This document shows positions 11,490 to 24,020 of a DNA stretch of 64,000 bases, in pieces. The notes below the pieces were generated by a model. The model did not search any database, was not told where the DNA came from, and worked only from the letters and a program-made list of their open reading frames with translations. Source of the stretch: Eumeta japonica. Lineage: Eukaryota; Arthropoda; Insecta; Lepidoptera; Psychidae. The translations under genes and the position numbers were made by a program. Numbering within the stretch: position 1 is the first letter of the stretch; the number at the start of each line of letters is the position of its first letter. The stretch spans positions 18,689 through 82,688 of the forward strand of contig BGZK01002056.1 of assembly GCA_005406025.1 (NCBI GenBank). Reading direction: 5' to 3'.

Positions 11490-12920
11490 TCTTTCTTCCT
11501 TTTTAGCTTTCATATCCTTCAAGAATAAAATGCGAGAAAAAGTTTAATCGGGTCTTTTTATATACTAAACTCTTGCATTTCTTTTACACAATATGAATTG
11601 AAATATTGTCATCAAAAAAGTAAGAGAAATATTACAGTGGAGTTTCAATTTCAGTGATCGGTGGCTATAAATCGGTATTCTCAGTAAATTCATGGTTGGT
11701 TGGTTGACAAACTTTCTTTTTCCAGATATTATTTCGTTTTTTTTCTAGATTTTATATGCAGCACATTTAAGTACAGGTTCCTTGGCTAAATTGAATAATA
11801 CTGATGCAGAAGAAAGCTACAACTGTCGTGTTCTAGAAATAAGTCCAAAAGTACCAGAAACATCAATCATCAAACATAAAACTATGGTTTGATGATTGTG
11901 GTTCTGTGCCAAGTAAGGTTGCTTCAACATTTTCTGTCATGTTATAACGAGATTCAGATAAATACGTAGAATTTTCACACCTATTTGGTGAAATACCTTC
12001 ATCCAACTCGCTAAAAGATTCGTATAATTACTTGAGGGCAGTTCAGATTTTAAACATCTCATCAACATCCCTTTCCGTGTCTAAGAAACTATTCGTTTTC
12101 ATTGCTTGAAATTGTATTGACAAGTAATCGTGAATTTGGGTGTGTACAATTTTTTTAGATATAATATGAAATAAAAATAAGATAAGATTAAACAAAGCCA
12201 AAATTTAACCATAGATGCATGTAGTGACATATCTGGAACGTAAACAAATTACAATTTTTTATTACCTGGCAATAATCTAATAAAAAAATACTACTTATAT
12301 CTCGTGCACCATTTCTCTGGTATAAGTGTGTTTTTTTCTCGTAGAACTCCGTCATTAATTATATTTTGTAAATTTCTAAAGTTGCACTGCATACAAGAAA
12401 CCGAAATTTCAATTTGTACTTACTGATAACGTAGTAGTACCATCTAGCGGCAAGAACTTGCACTGACTACTTCCTATGTTGATACTTATTTGAACATAGA
12501 TGTCAGCACTCTATTTTAAAATGCAAATTTAATACAATGTCAAATTAGAGTGACTTATTTTGAACAATGAATTTTTTCGCTCTCGTAGCAAATAAAAATA
12601 TCATTCTGAATGATGTGTGAAGTGACGAGATGAAGAAATAATTTTTGAATAAAGAAAATGCAATCGCTTATGATTAAACAGCTTTTTCTTTGATTTACAA
12701 GATAAAAAACTAGCTAATAAAAAAAAAGAATTTGTCAAATTTGGCAAATTATTTTTTCAAATTCTGAATATCTTTTGTACTGTCAATTGTATCACGTCTA
12801 TATAGAGAACTTTTTTTATAGAAAATTAAATTTCCTACAAGTTTGTTATTTGCATTTTTTTTTTTTGTAGGTCTTGTTGTTTATGAGATAATAACAGAAA
12901 CACAAGAATTTTATGTAAAA
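11490..12920. other. AT-rich DNA, nothing recognised
   Basis: It holds poly-A/T runs and short imperfect repeats only. CCATCTAGCGG near 12442 is a string seen in other lepidopteran intergenic DNA. Confidence 0.35.
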
Positions 12921-12938
12921 AAAATAAGTTTAGTGACC

Positions 12939-13105
12939 CGTATTACCTCGCCAGTATGAATTATGAATACTCTGCAATGGGCACTTTTGTAGAGCATTCG
13001 ATTCTGAGAAAATCTCGACTTTGGGCGAGGTGATACCATGAAACGTTTTCATGGCATTTTTTAAATTTATTTAGCGGCGGCTGAGATAAATAAATTTAAA
13101 AAATG
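12939..13105. repeat. Nested inverted repeats
   Basis: Outer arms CGTATTACCTCGCC (12939-12952) and GGCGAGGTGATACC (13023-13036) pair at 12 of 14 positions. A CCATGAAA / TTTCATGG hairpin follows. Then a perfect 19-bp pair (13055-13073 with 13087-13105) surrounds a GC-rich loop. Confidence 0.6.
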
Positions 13106-13739
13106 AGCAATTAAGTTTACGTGTATTTCAAATGAGAAATATTTAAAGTTGAAAAAAAAAAGTACTTAGAATTAAAATTAAGAGCTCTGCCTTTAACAGG
13201 ATTTTTTTTTCAGCATATAGAATGATATTTTGTTGCGGGAGAAAAAAAAATCATCGCTCGAAATAAACAATATATATGACACTAATAAATTTTGACACCG
13301 ATAGCTTCAGGACTTTCGATTTTTCATGCAAAATTTGACCCCTTATTTTACATACTTCAAAGTTAATAAAAAAAGACAATGAGTGTAATTACTTTATTAT
13401 TTTAATAAGTAACTAAATTTTTTTTTTATCTGTTGCAACGGTTTAGCTTTGTCATGCAAGAGTATTACGCCCTTTGCCCCCGCTCAGAGATTGTATTTTC
13501 CAAAATAATTTCTCAGTGCTCGCCTACATTATAATAGGAACCTTCGTACACAATTTCACTTCTGCCGACCCAATAGTTGGGCGGAGCATTGATAATCTTC
13601 ACTCTTGTGTATATACAACGTAATTTTTATTATACTATAAAATCGAAACACTTCAACTAGAAAACATATTTTTGAATTGTTTTATGAAATAATTAGAATG
13701 TACAACGTAACTATAAGTAAGTCATAAATGATATTGCCT

Positions 13740-13830
13740 CGTCCCATTTTTTGTACAACGGCGCGTCGCCCACCCCGCGCGCTAGCGGCGCCCGTCCTCG
13801 CGAGTCGCCCTCATTAGCCAGCTAATAGTC
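13740..13830. other. GC-rich island
   Basis: A short GC-rich patch (ACAACGGCGCGTCGCCCACC, then GCGCGCTAGCGGCGCCCGTC) lies in AT-rich DNA. It contains CTCGCGAGTC, as does the patch near 49610. No gene was identified. Confidence 0.3.
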
Positions 13831-14419
13831 GTAATTGTCCGCTATACCAATCAGAACATTTTTAAATACTTATTTTAATTGTCGTTAATACCTACTTAGT
13901 CCCGTAAGTTAAATGATAATGTTCCGTAAATTAAAACGTACCAAATATTGCGTAGTCTATAATTCATAATATAAAATAAATATTTCACTGCCCACCTGAG
14001 TATTTAGACATACTGCAGTCTACTTTCAAAATACTTTCTGCTTTGTTCAATGCATCGTTGGAATCGAGCACGTTTATGCAAATTACTTTTTAATAGTTTA
14101 ATTTGACTTCAACCAAAAACGGCTTGGTAGGTACTAGCTTCGAGATTTTCTCAAATAATCTCAAAATGTTCTCTTTTAGTTCAACGTTAACAATATTTAC
14201 GCCACGATCTACTGAAGTCGGAGATCTAAATTGTCCAAAATCGCGGAAACGCTGGATTACACTTAGCTTAGTGTTTCAAGTTACACTTATTCCGAACCGT
14301 TCTAGATAACACGTACTGCTTCTGTAACATAGTCATTGTACATTGCAAGTGTTTGCACCATTTCCGTATATTCAATGTTTAAATATCGGTACGCCATTAT
14401 TGAAGTGCGCAGTGCGAGT

Positions 14420-14640
14420 ATTGATTGACAAGCCGATAAGACGGGTCAACGCGAATTGGCGCACTAAGGTCACGGCCGCCGCCGGCCACGATGCTTGAGC
14501 GCGGACGCAACCCGCGTGGTTTTTATAAAAAGAGACAACAAATACTTTGTTCGTGCGCGAGTAAACAGGATAACTCGCAGCGAGCGAGCGACGGTAGCGA
14601 GCGCTGCACTTTGATGAAGCCGCCGTCGCTGCCTGCTAGT
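14420..14640 (+). promoter_or_regulatory. GC-rich, promoter-like region with a TATA box
   Basis: CpG-rich DNA surrounds TTTTTATAAAAAG (14520-14532). A further CpG-rich GCGAGCGAGCGACGG stretch lies about 45 nt downstream. A short frame opens at ATG 14612 but stops after 13 codons. The layout is promoter-like; the gene it would drive was not found. Confidence 0.3.
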
Positions 14641-14796
14641 ATCTACATAAATTGATTAAAATTTCGAAATTTTATAAGTCAAAATTAGTTAGAATAATTA
14701 CAGAAATATGCAAAATCGAATCTGTTGTTGACACAGAACAAAGTCTTTTTCAGTTTCTTATATAATTAAAATTACGTTGTGTATAATCCATATATA

Positions 14797-15246
14797 CCGG
14801 GTGTAAGGAACAGTCTTCCGCAAACTGATAGAGTGAACTCAGTATATTATACTAAGATGTTTCGCGTATGAAATTATTTCAGGAAAGTTAAGGGAATCCA
14901 AGAAAACTGGTTTGTTTTAGCACCTCCTACGCAATATATCGCTACCATTTTTAAATCACACGGGCGCGCAGCATACAGCTAGAAATCTGTAGCTAGGGAG
15001 ATAGTAGAACAGCTGATTCCGTGCGTTGTTCGTTAAAGTAATTTAAAGACCCATTGCTGCTTTTTTTATTTTACCTGTTTTATTTACAAAAATGGAATGC
15101 TGCGTACAGAAAATGTGATTTTACATAGAAATAAAGTAGAAAAGAAAAACATTTTTTTTTCCTGAGAAAACTTCCAGTGGATTTTGATTCAAAATAAGTT
15201 CCTGAATACACCCTATCAGTTTGCGGAGGACTGACCCTTACACTGG
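14797..15246. mobile_element. Non-autonomous terminal-inverted-repeat element (MITE-like, about 450 bp)
   Basis: The left end GGTGTAAGGAACAGTCTTCC, continuing GCAAACTGATAG, is mirrored at 15210-15246 with a few mismatches (arms about 37 nt). TATA flanks both sides and may be the target duplication. The interior has no coding capacity. Confidence 0.75.
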
Positions 15247-15656
15247 TATACATATATATTTATATGTGAATTAATTAGGATATATTATTTACGATAATTG
15301 TAAATCATACATAGATTGCATTACGAAATGAAAATGAAAATTTTGCACGCACCGAATATCGAATAGTAAAACTTTTTATGTTTTCATTTTTGTTATTCGA
15401 AATTTTCATTGGGAGAATATTTATTTTTTTATTGTTGGGTACTTATCACTGTATAAAACTTAATTACAACGAATAAAACACATGTGATAATTTATATGTT
15501 TGTCTACTAATACTCATTATACACTGTTGAATGTCAGTCGTTCACCGATGACCGTAATTCATCACTTTCTATCTCTTACATCTTTCATATCAGTTTTTAG
15601 AGAGTTCAAGAAATACAACCAACAAAATCTCTTTTAATTTCTTATAATAGTATCTC

Positions 15657-15686
15657 TCGTGTGCGTGTGTGTGTGTGTGTATGTGC

Positions 15687-15734
<48 letters not shown>

Positions 15735-15752
15735 TGTGCGTGTGGTGTGCGT

Positions 15753-15804
<52 letters not shown>
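15657..15804. repeat. GT/CA microsatellite with GGTGTGCGTG interruptions
   Basis: There are about 150 bases of GT repeats. A central variant GTGGTGTGCGTGGTGTGCG occurs near 15730-15750. Confidence 0.95.
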
Positions 15805-15806
<2 letters not shown>

Positions 15807-16149
15807 TAAACAGCGTAAATAAACGAAAATGCTAAAAGTCATTCAGGTTCCATCATCATCTTTAATAAATTAAATTTTACAGTGTTTTTTTCTTAAACAC
15901 CTTCAGTACACTGAAACGGGTTATTTGCATTTTTACTTTTAAACAGAGTCAGAGAAGAGCCTGTTCATTTTTAATATACTTGACTTACAACAATTTGCTA
16001 AGTATAAAAGAGCAATGAAAACTTTAAACAAAAAATATTTATCACTTAGCCAAGACTATATAACTACATTTTTCTTTATAGCTAGTCAAAAATGTATAGA
16101 GATTAGACCAGATTTGGATTAGACGGTTTAACTGGTCTCTAAAGTATGT

Positions 16150-16495
16150 AAAGAATGGTCTGAATTGACTTAAGTAAAAACTCATTGGTCAATGTGATTG
16201 AAAGTAACGCAGGAAACAGAAACGAGATCCGGACCAAGACCGAAATTAAAACGAGCAGCGGGGTCGAACTCCAGTGTGAGACTTGGATAAGAATCAAGAA
16301 CGTAACCGGGATTGGGAGCATTATCCAGAACTGACGTAAGGTAAGAATGGAGAACAAAACTAGGATTGAAATTGAGAAAAAGACCGAGTTTTAAATCGAT
16401 GTGAGACTGGATTCAAAACCAAGAACGTGATCGCGATCACGACGAGATGAAGGAACTCATTCTACGCGGGCGAAGCCACAGGCGGGAGCTAGTAT
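16150..16495 (-). repeat. Repeat R2, inverted copy
   Basis: It ends GCGGGCGAAGCCACAGGCGG and GAGCTAGTA, the complement of the usual opening of this family. The preceding tract is the purine-rich complement of the CGATTxCGxTC-type tract at 9600. Confidence 0.55.
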
Positions 16496-17234
16496 TCGTT
16501 TCTCTGTCCATCTGTCCGTAGAAGTAGTTTGAAATTGATAAATTCTGACTCCCACTTCCTACACTGTTTAACCGATCACAATTTAAGTTGGAATATTTAA
16601 GTGGTTTTTTATGGAGGTTTTTATGTTCTACACTTTATCATAACTTGTCACTAAATGGCACTGAATAATTTCAACGTCTACAACATCATGCTCCGTAGGC
16701 TTATTGGACAAATTAGCATTCAAAAATTTACCCCGCCTATTCTGAGTCGATACTAGAAAAATGTAAATAATACATTAAGAATCCATTATAGACGGATAGG
16801 GTATCAAACATGTCCCTTTTATGCATTTTATACACTGTAGGAATCCTCGATCATGCAATAAAGTCGAAAGTATCCAACACAGTCTACGCTTTGGTACAGA
16901 TAGGTGCGGTTAGTTTATTTCGACAAAGTATAACGAGTGGGTTGCTAAACGGTTTAAAGACTTATGACGTAGTTCTGTTTAAAATTTACTGAATACAAAT
17001 AGCAAAACAGCCGTAATGATGAATGACCGCCTAAATTGTTTGTCATTTATTTGTCACCGAAGTAGTCTGTAGTTAGTATAAATTTATATACGAAAATTTA
17101 TTATACTTTAATAAAATTAAATTTATTTTACAATTTATCTTAAATTTAGGAAAATTTAAGAGAAATTGTAAACCACGCAAACTAAGTACAAAAAATTAAA
17201 ATAAACTGTGTATACATGTTATAGTAAATTATGC

Positions 17235-17300
17235 AAGGTCATAAATTCATTTGAAGGCCTCTGTGCGCGCACGTTTAATAAGCTCACTGTGGATATGTAA
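17235..17300 (+). pseudogene. LINE C-terminal scrap
   Basis: A broken frame reads NSFEGLCARTFNKL, matching the SF-GLCVRFYNKIP-type segment near the end of jockey-type proteins. The better kept text at 22700 reads NSFRGLCVRMFNKI. Confidence 0.45.
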
Positions 17301-17504
17301 GATTGACCCATATATAAATACGAACCCCGCAGACGTTGTCCTGCCAGTCTATATCACGTCTATATAAATGAATTTAATTTTATTCCAATTTCAATAATAC
17401 ATTAAATTTTTATTTCATGTAACGGATTAACCTATAAAATATATTTATAACAATAAAATTAAGTTAACATATTTCTAAATTCACGGCAATCCATTTTAAT
17501 TTTC

Positions 17505-17705
17505 AATGACTCGCTCAACACTACTTTTTCCAATCGAATGGAAAAAAACTAGAATCGTTCGAATTCATAAGAAAATCTATCTGATGTTTCCAATTACCAC
17601 CCAATCTCAATATTATCGTGTTTCTCAAAAGTATTTAAATCTCTCCTTTACCCTGTGGTCTTTAGTATCATAGGTAGCAAACTGTCAGACTTTCAACATG
17701 ATCAA
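17505..17705 (+). pseudogene. LINE reverse transcriptase scrap (N-terminal RT motifs)
   Basis: Across three frames one reads FFPIEWKKTRIVRIHK, SNYHPISILSCFSKVFK, and LLYPVVFSIIGSKLSDFQH. These are the fingers/RT1-RT2 segments (P-xWK-A-V-PI-K, NYRPIS-L-xxSKxFE, L---Q-GF) of jockey/R1-type RTs. Frameshifts make it dead. Confidence 0.6.
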
Positions 17706-18339
17706 CAACAACACAACACAACAACAACGAAATAATCTTAGTTAATGTCAGTTCCTTTTATTTTATAGTTTGTCAGTATTATGCGCACTTGTGATTGGCA
17801 TGCACATATGCTTAATAATTTAGAGTACACAACTTATATACCTGTTTTTATATGTAATTCTGTAAGTGTACCTTATTAAATATATAAATAAATGAACTGG
17901 AATAATAATGGCAAATGCGAATCAACGTAAAATGCAAGTCTATAACACAATCTTGAACAGTTGAACGTTTCGTAACATCAAAAACTAGAATTGTAGTCAA
18001 ACATTCATATAATAAAAAGAGAAGTTATGTCAAGTGTCGCCGCGGTCAATTTCTGCTGAGTGCTGCAGCCGAGCACGCGATGTGCTGGTTCGTTTGCCAG
18101 CTAAATACTCAAATCATCGACAGCCGAAGTGTCGATGGCGAATCGACATCGAAGACGAAACCATTGCAATTGTGGAAACTGTTGGCAATATATAAACCTA
18201 AAGAGACGTGGAAAAATGCTTTGGATAAATATGCAAACCAGCTAACGAACTTCTTATATAATAATACCTACATTAAATATATGAATGTATCCTTCTGTGG
18301 TCAAACATAGTGTTTATCACACGCAAGTTAAACTTTTGA

Positions 18340-18860
18340 CATATTAGGAGAAGCCAATAACCATTCTCATTCACTCTTTCATCTTCAAATTTACCTAAGA
18401 CTTTCTCATATCCATCCTGTTGTACAACCACCTAGCCATTAAAATCACCTAACTTTACTATCCTTTCGATTCTGTCACATTTCACTAATGTCTCCTTCAC
18501 ATAAGCCAAAAATCCCTTCCGTTCCTAAAGCGGTTTGAACATATCTGGAGCGATTTGCCTAAAATAAAAATTCGTATCTGTCCAATTTCAATTCAGAACC
18601 CGAGGAGCCTTGGATTTACACATTGGTAACCATTTACACACTCAGATATGCATTCTGATAGTATGAAGCCAACACTGCGGCATCCTCGTTGGCTCTGGTC
18701 AATACCAGACCTATATGTCTTGATGTATCGGCATTTGATGACATGGCCTCACCAGTACTTTTCCTCACTTTACTCTCATTCACACATAGAATATCCAGTC
18801 GCCTGTCTTTCATCACCAACATCATCGATTTTATCATGCGTACCTATACATACACTTTAA
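18340..18860 (-). pseudogene. RTE-like LINE endonuclease remnant
   Basis: On the minus strand the frame reads MKDRRLDILCVNESKVRKST, the start of an AP endonuclease (LDI-CVNETK). Further down, after frame changes, come CVNGYQCVNPRLLGF, IRIFILG and KCD-like pieces, then a VILMARW stretch (the GDFN region, decayed). It likely belongs to the same family as the RT remnants at 36180, 38570 and 44815. Confidence 0.6.
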
Positions 18861-20463
18861 AGTACCGAAGCAGTTTTTTTAATCCTTGTTTCTTCCCTCC
18901 GGAGAATAAGGCGTGACGGGTGGCGAACCTCGTCCATAGTAAAGATATGATTGCCTTTTTCTCTTGTCTTTTAGAATTGTCTCATCAAAGTAATCTATCT
19001 ATAAATTATTTTGTGCGCTCTTCCATATTCGAATACTTTGTCACAAAAGCAAAATAAAAATATTCATAACATAAATACACTAATGTATGTAATGACTTCC
19101 CGTCATAATGATGCCAATACAAAATTTTTGATATTAATATATTGAAATTTAATTTTATTCTGATAGGATGTTCCTATTTAAATATCTTAACCGACATTTG
19201 GATAAGTTGTTAGCCTGTAATATCGATTCTGTTATATTATTAAGTAGAACCGAGTCTAGTTATAAGAGTAACTGCGGCTCGACTAGATTTGGAGGCTCTA
19301 TTGGAATGCGGAGCTCTATTGATTTAAATGAGTTGTTTCGACAGAGAAAGACCCTAACTTAATAATTCAAAACGAACAGGGTTTTCATGGCAAAAGGGAA
19401 TTTGCAGATTCTTTCCATTTAAATTGTAATACATTAATTGCTAAGATGACCGAGAGTAGCTATAATATATTTTCAAATAAAGTACTATTCTGTCAATTTC
19501 ATCGTAAGGTAATGATTGGAAATAATAATAATTTAAATAATTGTATTCTCAACCTGGTGCATCAAAATATACAGGGCATGAAAAATAAGAAGCTGGAAGT
19601 GGAATCGTTCATGGACACTGCCAATATTAATACACTATGTATTACGAACATTGGCTCAGGAACGGTCAATTCTCTTTGACGTTCCTAATCACCAGGTTAA
19701 GCTCCTTCAGCAGAGATGATTCATCACATGGCGATTTCTTAATTGTTATCCGTAATAAACTGAAATTTAAGGAAAGAACTGATAATGTGAACCTCTCTGC
19801 TGAACGGATTGTGGAGATAGGCTGTGTGGAACTCGAGGGCATATTGTCATGAGCGTACACAGGCCTCCCAATTCTTTTATGGTTTGTTTGAATCGATCAT
19901 GGATCGAACCTTATATAAATGATAAAAGCTAATACATTGCAATATATGGAGATTGTGGAGACGATGCGGACTTTATGCCACCCTTGCCGAAAACAGACAT
20001 TGTATCCTTCTGTCTTACGACACATAAATGTGCATATCTAAAAATATTAGTGATGTGTGTAAATAATGAATATTTACAATTTTCAAGCGTAAAACAAACA
20101 GAACACATTCAAATATGAAAAATATAATATAGCAAGCAAGTAGTAATTAACACTTATGGCAAAAAAAATCCGATCGGATACTTTATGGTTTAGCTTGTAG
20201 TAGCGGGGAAACCGGATCCCTCAACTCCTTCAAATATGGACGAATTGGGCGATGGCCGCTTTAATGTCAACCATGTGAACAGGCGCTGCGAAGCGAGATC
20301 GAGATCGCACCCGAAAAAAAAAATAAAAATAGATATGTAAGTAGATTTAATAGGGAAGTGAAACTGTAAAGAAGCGATGCTGAGCGAATACTTATCTTAT
20401 TAACTTTCAAACAATAATGTTTAAAAAAATTTGAAAACGGTTGACCCTAAAGGCCAACTCTGC

Positions 20464-21183
20464 AACTTCCCGCTAATTTTAACCGTTTTGTAGTTATTTA
20501 AAAAAAATAACGGTTTGTTCCGATTTCTTTCGACAACGATTTCTCGCAAACGAATCAACCGATTTTGACCCGGTTTACGGTAATCGACGTGTTTTTACAG
20601 GGTCAAGAGGTGGTTAGAATTTGAAATCGATCGGTCAAGCCGCTTCGTAGTTATTCCAAAAAAACTGCTTTTTTCGATCTTTCGACAATGATTTCTCACA
20701 AACGAATCAACCGATTTTGATCCTGGTTGCGGCAATCGACGTGTTTTTATTAGCTTAAGAGCTGATTAGATTTTGGAATTGATCGGTCAAGCCATTTTAA
20801 AGTTATTTTGAAAAAACCACTATTAAAATAAAAAATTTCTTTGTTTTTTGAAAATTACTCAATATCTACCGATTCAAATCGACCCAAACTTTCAGGAAAT
20901 CTAAGTTTGGTGAAACTCTTTAGAACGCCGTTTAGTAGACTCGATTCGATCAAGCCGTTTAAAAGTTATAAGAGGTTTACATACATCCACACATACACAC
21001 ACATCCACACATACACACACACATCCACGCAGACATATGGACATCATCTCAGGGATGATCAGGGAAGCTTCCTAGATCCTCAGAACGTCGAGATCTGATG
21101 AAAACTCGATTTTTTCAAAATTGGGTGAAACCAATATCTTCCTGACAATTTTAGAAAATTTTCAATTTTCTTAGCGGGAAGTT
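20464..21183. mobile_element. 720-bp element with 13-bp terminal inverted repeats
   Basis: AACTTCCCGCTAA at 20464-20476 is exactly complemented by TTAGCGGGAAGTT at 21171-21183. The interior holds a tandem pair of about 165 bp (from near 20520 and near 20680, each with CAAACGAATCAACCGATTTT and a CAATCGACGTGTTTTT-like string), a CACA microsatellite (20983-21030) and GACATCATCTCAGGGATGAT. It has no coding capacity. A scrap of its right part lies inverted near 58535. Confidence 0.75.
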
Positions 21184-21719
21184 AAAAATTAAGGACTTTA
21201 ATCAAAAAAGGTATGGACTTCGAGTCTATAGATGTAAAAATGTATTATATAAAAAAAAATATGTGGAGATTTCAATGAATCTTATTAGATATCATCAATC
21301 ACAGTGGAAGAATTCTGGAGTTCTTCGGATGTCAAAATCATTCAAACTTATTTTTTAGGGCCTATAAGAATCACATGTCTCTAAAACATTTCTTGATAAT
21401 AAATATACAAATGTTAAACCACTTGAGAATATGTTATCAATAATTTAAAAACAGACCATAATGGTCAACTAGCGTATTTTAAACCACCGGTTAGAAATAA
21501 AGTAAAAAACTTTCAAAACGCATACCAGTGAATGAAAAATGATTGACAAATTTTAGAAAATATATTGTACAGAGGATTCCGGAACTACAAACCGGCAACA
21601 ATTCTAGTGAGTAATACAACTCAATATTTCATGTAATAAAAGAGGAATACGACAATATTTTTCAAATAAGTATTATTAAAGTAAAGGAGTATTTATCGTT
21701 CAGTGATTAGGCTACGGTA

Positions 21720-22460
21720 GGAATGTATAAAAATAGGAAAAGATTGTACGACCTTTTCGACGAAAGGGCATATAATAAAAGCGAGAGCTTTGCTAAGTAT
21801 TTAGACACTACACAAAAACCTTTAAACGTGTATGTATCGTGGCTAAAACGTTACATACACGTAAAAATAGCAAAAATTTAATGAAAGCAACTTGGGGAGT
21901 CACAAAGAAGGAAATTAGTAAAATTAAAGGTCGCGATCTTGGCTTTTAACATAAGATAAATGATAGAATTTAAAAAAAAGACTGTTGAAAAAGAAAAAAG
22001 ATGTTGACTAAGCCTTTGAAACATTTTTATTGGCATTCGAATTTCGACTGCCAAACCTCCTAATTCATCTCCCGGTCTTGCAGAATCCTTACTAAGAGAA
22101 AATATTCCGCCTATTAACATTAATTTAGAACTTAAATATGTGAAATCGGAAAACATTATTAAGGCATTTAAGTCATTGGACATGAAAAAGATTACTGATC
22201 TCCATGGTCTCTCAGTTAAAAGTGTAAACACTATAATTGGTCGTATTTCACCAAATTTGGCGCTTATCTTTAATAAAGGTTTGGATAATGGTGTGTTTCC
22301 TAATGTGATGAAAGAGAGCAAAGTTGTTCCCATATTCAAAGGCGGTAGTAAATCAAACCCCACTAACTTTCGACCTATATCGGCACTGGCAACATTAAAT
22401 AAAATTTTTGAAAAGTTAATCCTAAATCATCTTCTACTATATTTTATAGAAATAATTTAA
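21720..22460 (+). pseudogene. RT fingers region of the interrupted jockey-type LINE
   Basis: The open part from 22140 reads SENIIKAFKSLDMKKITDLH, GLSVKSVNTI, DNGVFPNVMKESKVVPIFKG and NFRPISALATLNKIFEKL. These are the standard RT0-RT2 motifs, ending just before the Q-GF motif. Upstream, DLFDERAYNKSESFAKYLD and PPNSSPGLAESLL are linker text. Confidence 0.75.
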
Positions 22461-22870
22461 TGTCCAAAAGCATTCGATTTTACACGGGTTTAATCAATAA
22501 TTAATGTTGGTGTTGAACTAGTTGAAAAAATTTATGAACTCTGGGAAAATTCACGGAATGCGATAGGAGTGTTTTTTACTACTAAAATTTATTATACACA
22601 AGAAAAAAAAATTGATTTTATTAATATGAATAGTGATAGACATATATTCAATATTAAAAATAAATTGCGTTTACTTGTTAGTCGACTGCATGGGGTCACA
22701 AATTCTTTTAGGGGACTCTGTGTGCGCATGTTCAATAAGATTCATGTAGATTGCACAAAATTTTCCCTTATACAAATTTAAAGTATTCATTAAGCAAACA
22801 CTTTGCACAAAAGGGTATTATACAATCTCTGAATATTTAGAGAATAAATGGACATAATGAACACCAATTC

Positions 22871-23245
22871 CTGCAGTAGCGCCGGCCTAGGGGTAGAGCG
22901 AGTGGAGCGGAGGCTCTAGGCGCCGTGTAACTGGGGACGCTAAAAAACTAAATGCAAAAGACAATTTTCAGCAAAAAAATAAATTGTGATGTTACTTTCG
23001 GAAAGACAAAACAGTGTTACGATACTCAAAGTTATTTAATTTAATTTAAAGCTTAATATGCGCTGATGTTTCCGATAAAAAACTTATTTTGAAAATATAG
23101 CAATTGTTATTGAAGCAATTACATGAAAAATAGCAATTACATGAAGCACAATGAAAATTTCTGGAAAATTAGAGCACTAACTTGAAGGCGCTGAAAAACA
23201 ATCTCACTCCACCCTGATCAAAGCTAGGGCCGTCGCTGCCTACAG
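22871..23245. mobile_element. hAT-like MITE (imperfect terminal repeats)
   Basis: The left end CAGTAGCGCCGGCCTAGGGG and right end CTAGGGCCGTCGCTGCCTAC are imperfect complements, and CTCTAGGCGCCG follows the left end. The CTAGGGCGCC-type end recalls non-autonomous hAT elements of moths. The interior is AT-rich and non-coding. Confidence 0.45.
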
Positions 23246-23249
23246 ATTT

Positions 23250-23860
23250 GTTTTTCTTGCAATAGTTTTATATACTATTGTATTTTTATATAATTATGGC
23301 TTGAAAAGAACTACGCTCAAGTTCGTTGCTCTTTCTTTTACCTGCCATACGAACAAGTGGTAACGTTATATATATTTTAACTTTTTAAATGTTATGACGT
23401 ACTTCAAGTGTTATATTATAACCTAATAAGTAAAGATGTTTTGAATTTTGAATTAGAATTACTATTTCAGCAAACGAGCTTTGTTTGGCATTTTTTGTGG
23501 TTGCCATAGTAAAATTATAAATTTCCTCGGAAAAATTGCTTATCTTCGTTTCTAACACAAACAAATGTTTATATTTGAAACTTTATTAAATTATACCTGA
23601 ATAGGCACTGTTTGTGTCAATTACCTTTCTTAGTGAAAGGTGGCTTATTGTGGACTGTATTTAAATTTAAATTGTGTTATTTAAATAAAAAAACTGTTTC
23701 TTGGTACAATGATATTTAATCGCTTGATAGCTACAGAATATGACAATAAAACCTAAATTATTGTATCAATGTGCTGCCGAACCGATATTCCGATTTTGGT
23801 AAGAAAGTGAGCTGGCCGTAGACCTCCTCTCCCTGTTAAAGTTGTTGTCTTCAACTTCTA
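23250..23860. other. AT-rich DNA, nothing recognised
   Basis: No open frame with known motifs or repeat ends was seen. Confidence 0.35.
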
Positions 23861-23869
23861 TTTGATAAA

Positions 23870-24020
23870 GGACATATTATGTTATACGCTTACCGATCAA
23901 TATGTTTGTTTTGATGCTACTCGTACGATTCTATTTGGGCCTGGTAGTATTTTCACTATACGACCCAACAGCCACATCAAAGGGAATCCGTCTTGTCCTT
24001 AATGATTATTATTGACCCTT
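23870..24020 (-). pseudogene. Possible BEL/Pao integrase C-terminal scrap
   Basis: On the minus strand one reads VIIKDK and then, after a frame change, MWLLGRIVKILPGPNRIVRV. This fits the order at the end of BEL/Pao integrases (VLIKDD, PP-xWxLGRI, PGxDGxVRVV). Upstream text to about 24200 is too broken to call. Confidence 0.45.

Larger units (their letters stand above)
19446..22870 (+). mobile_element. Jockey-type LINE, decayed and interrupted
   Basis: Three parts of one element type lie in order. The endonuclease start is at 19540-19660 (NLVHQNIQGMKNKKLEVESF, then INTLCIT). RT fingers are at 21720-22460. A C-terminal end is at 22560-22870 (NSFRGLCVRMFNKI, then KGYYTI and EYLENKW after a frameshift). 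The middle of the RT, including the catalytic FADD box, is absent. A 720-bp inverted-repeat element sits between the endonuclease and RT parts. Stops and frameshifts occur throughout. Confidence 0.65.

Noticed and set aside
15642..15842. Thr-His repeat protein
   Set aside because: It is only the translation of the GT/CA microsatellite.
21878..22363. 161-codon minus-strand open frame, the longest in the window
   Set aside because: It is the antisense of the LINE RT fingers text, which has clear RT motifs on the plus strand.
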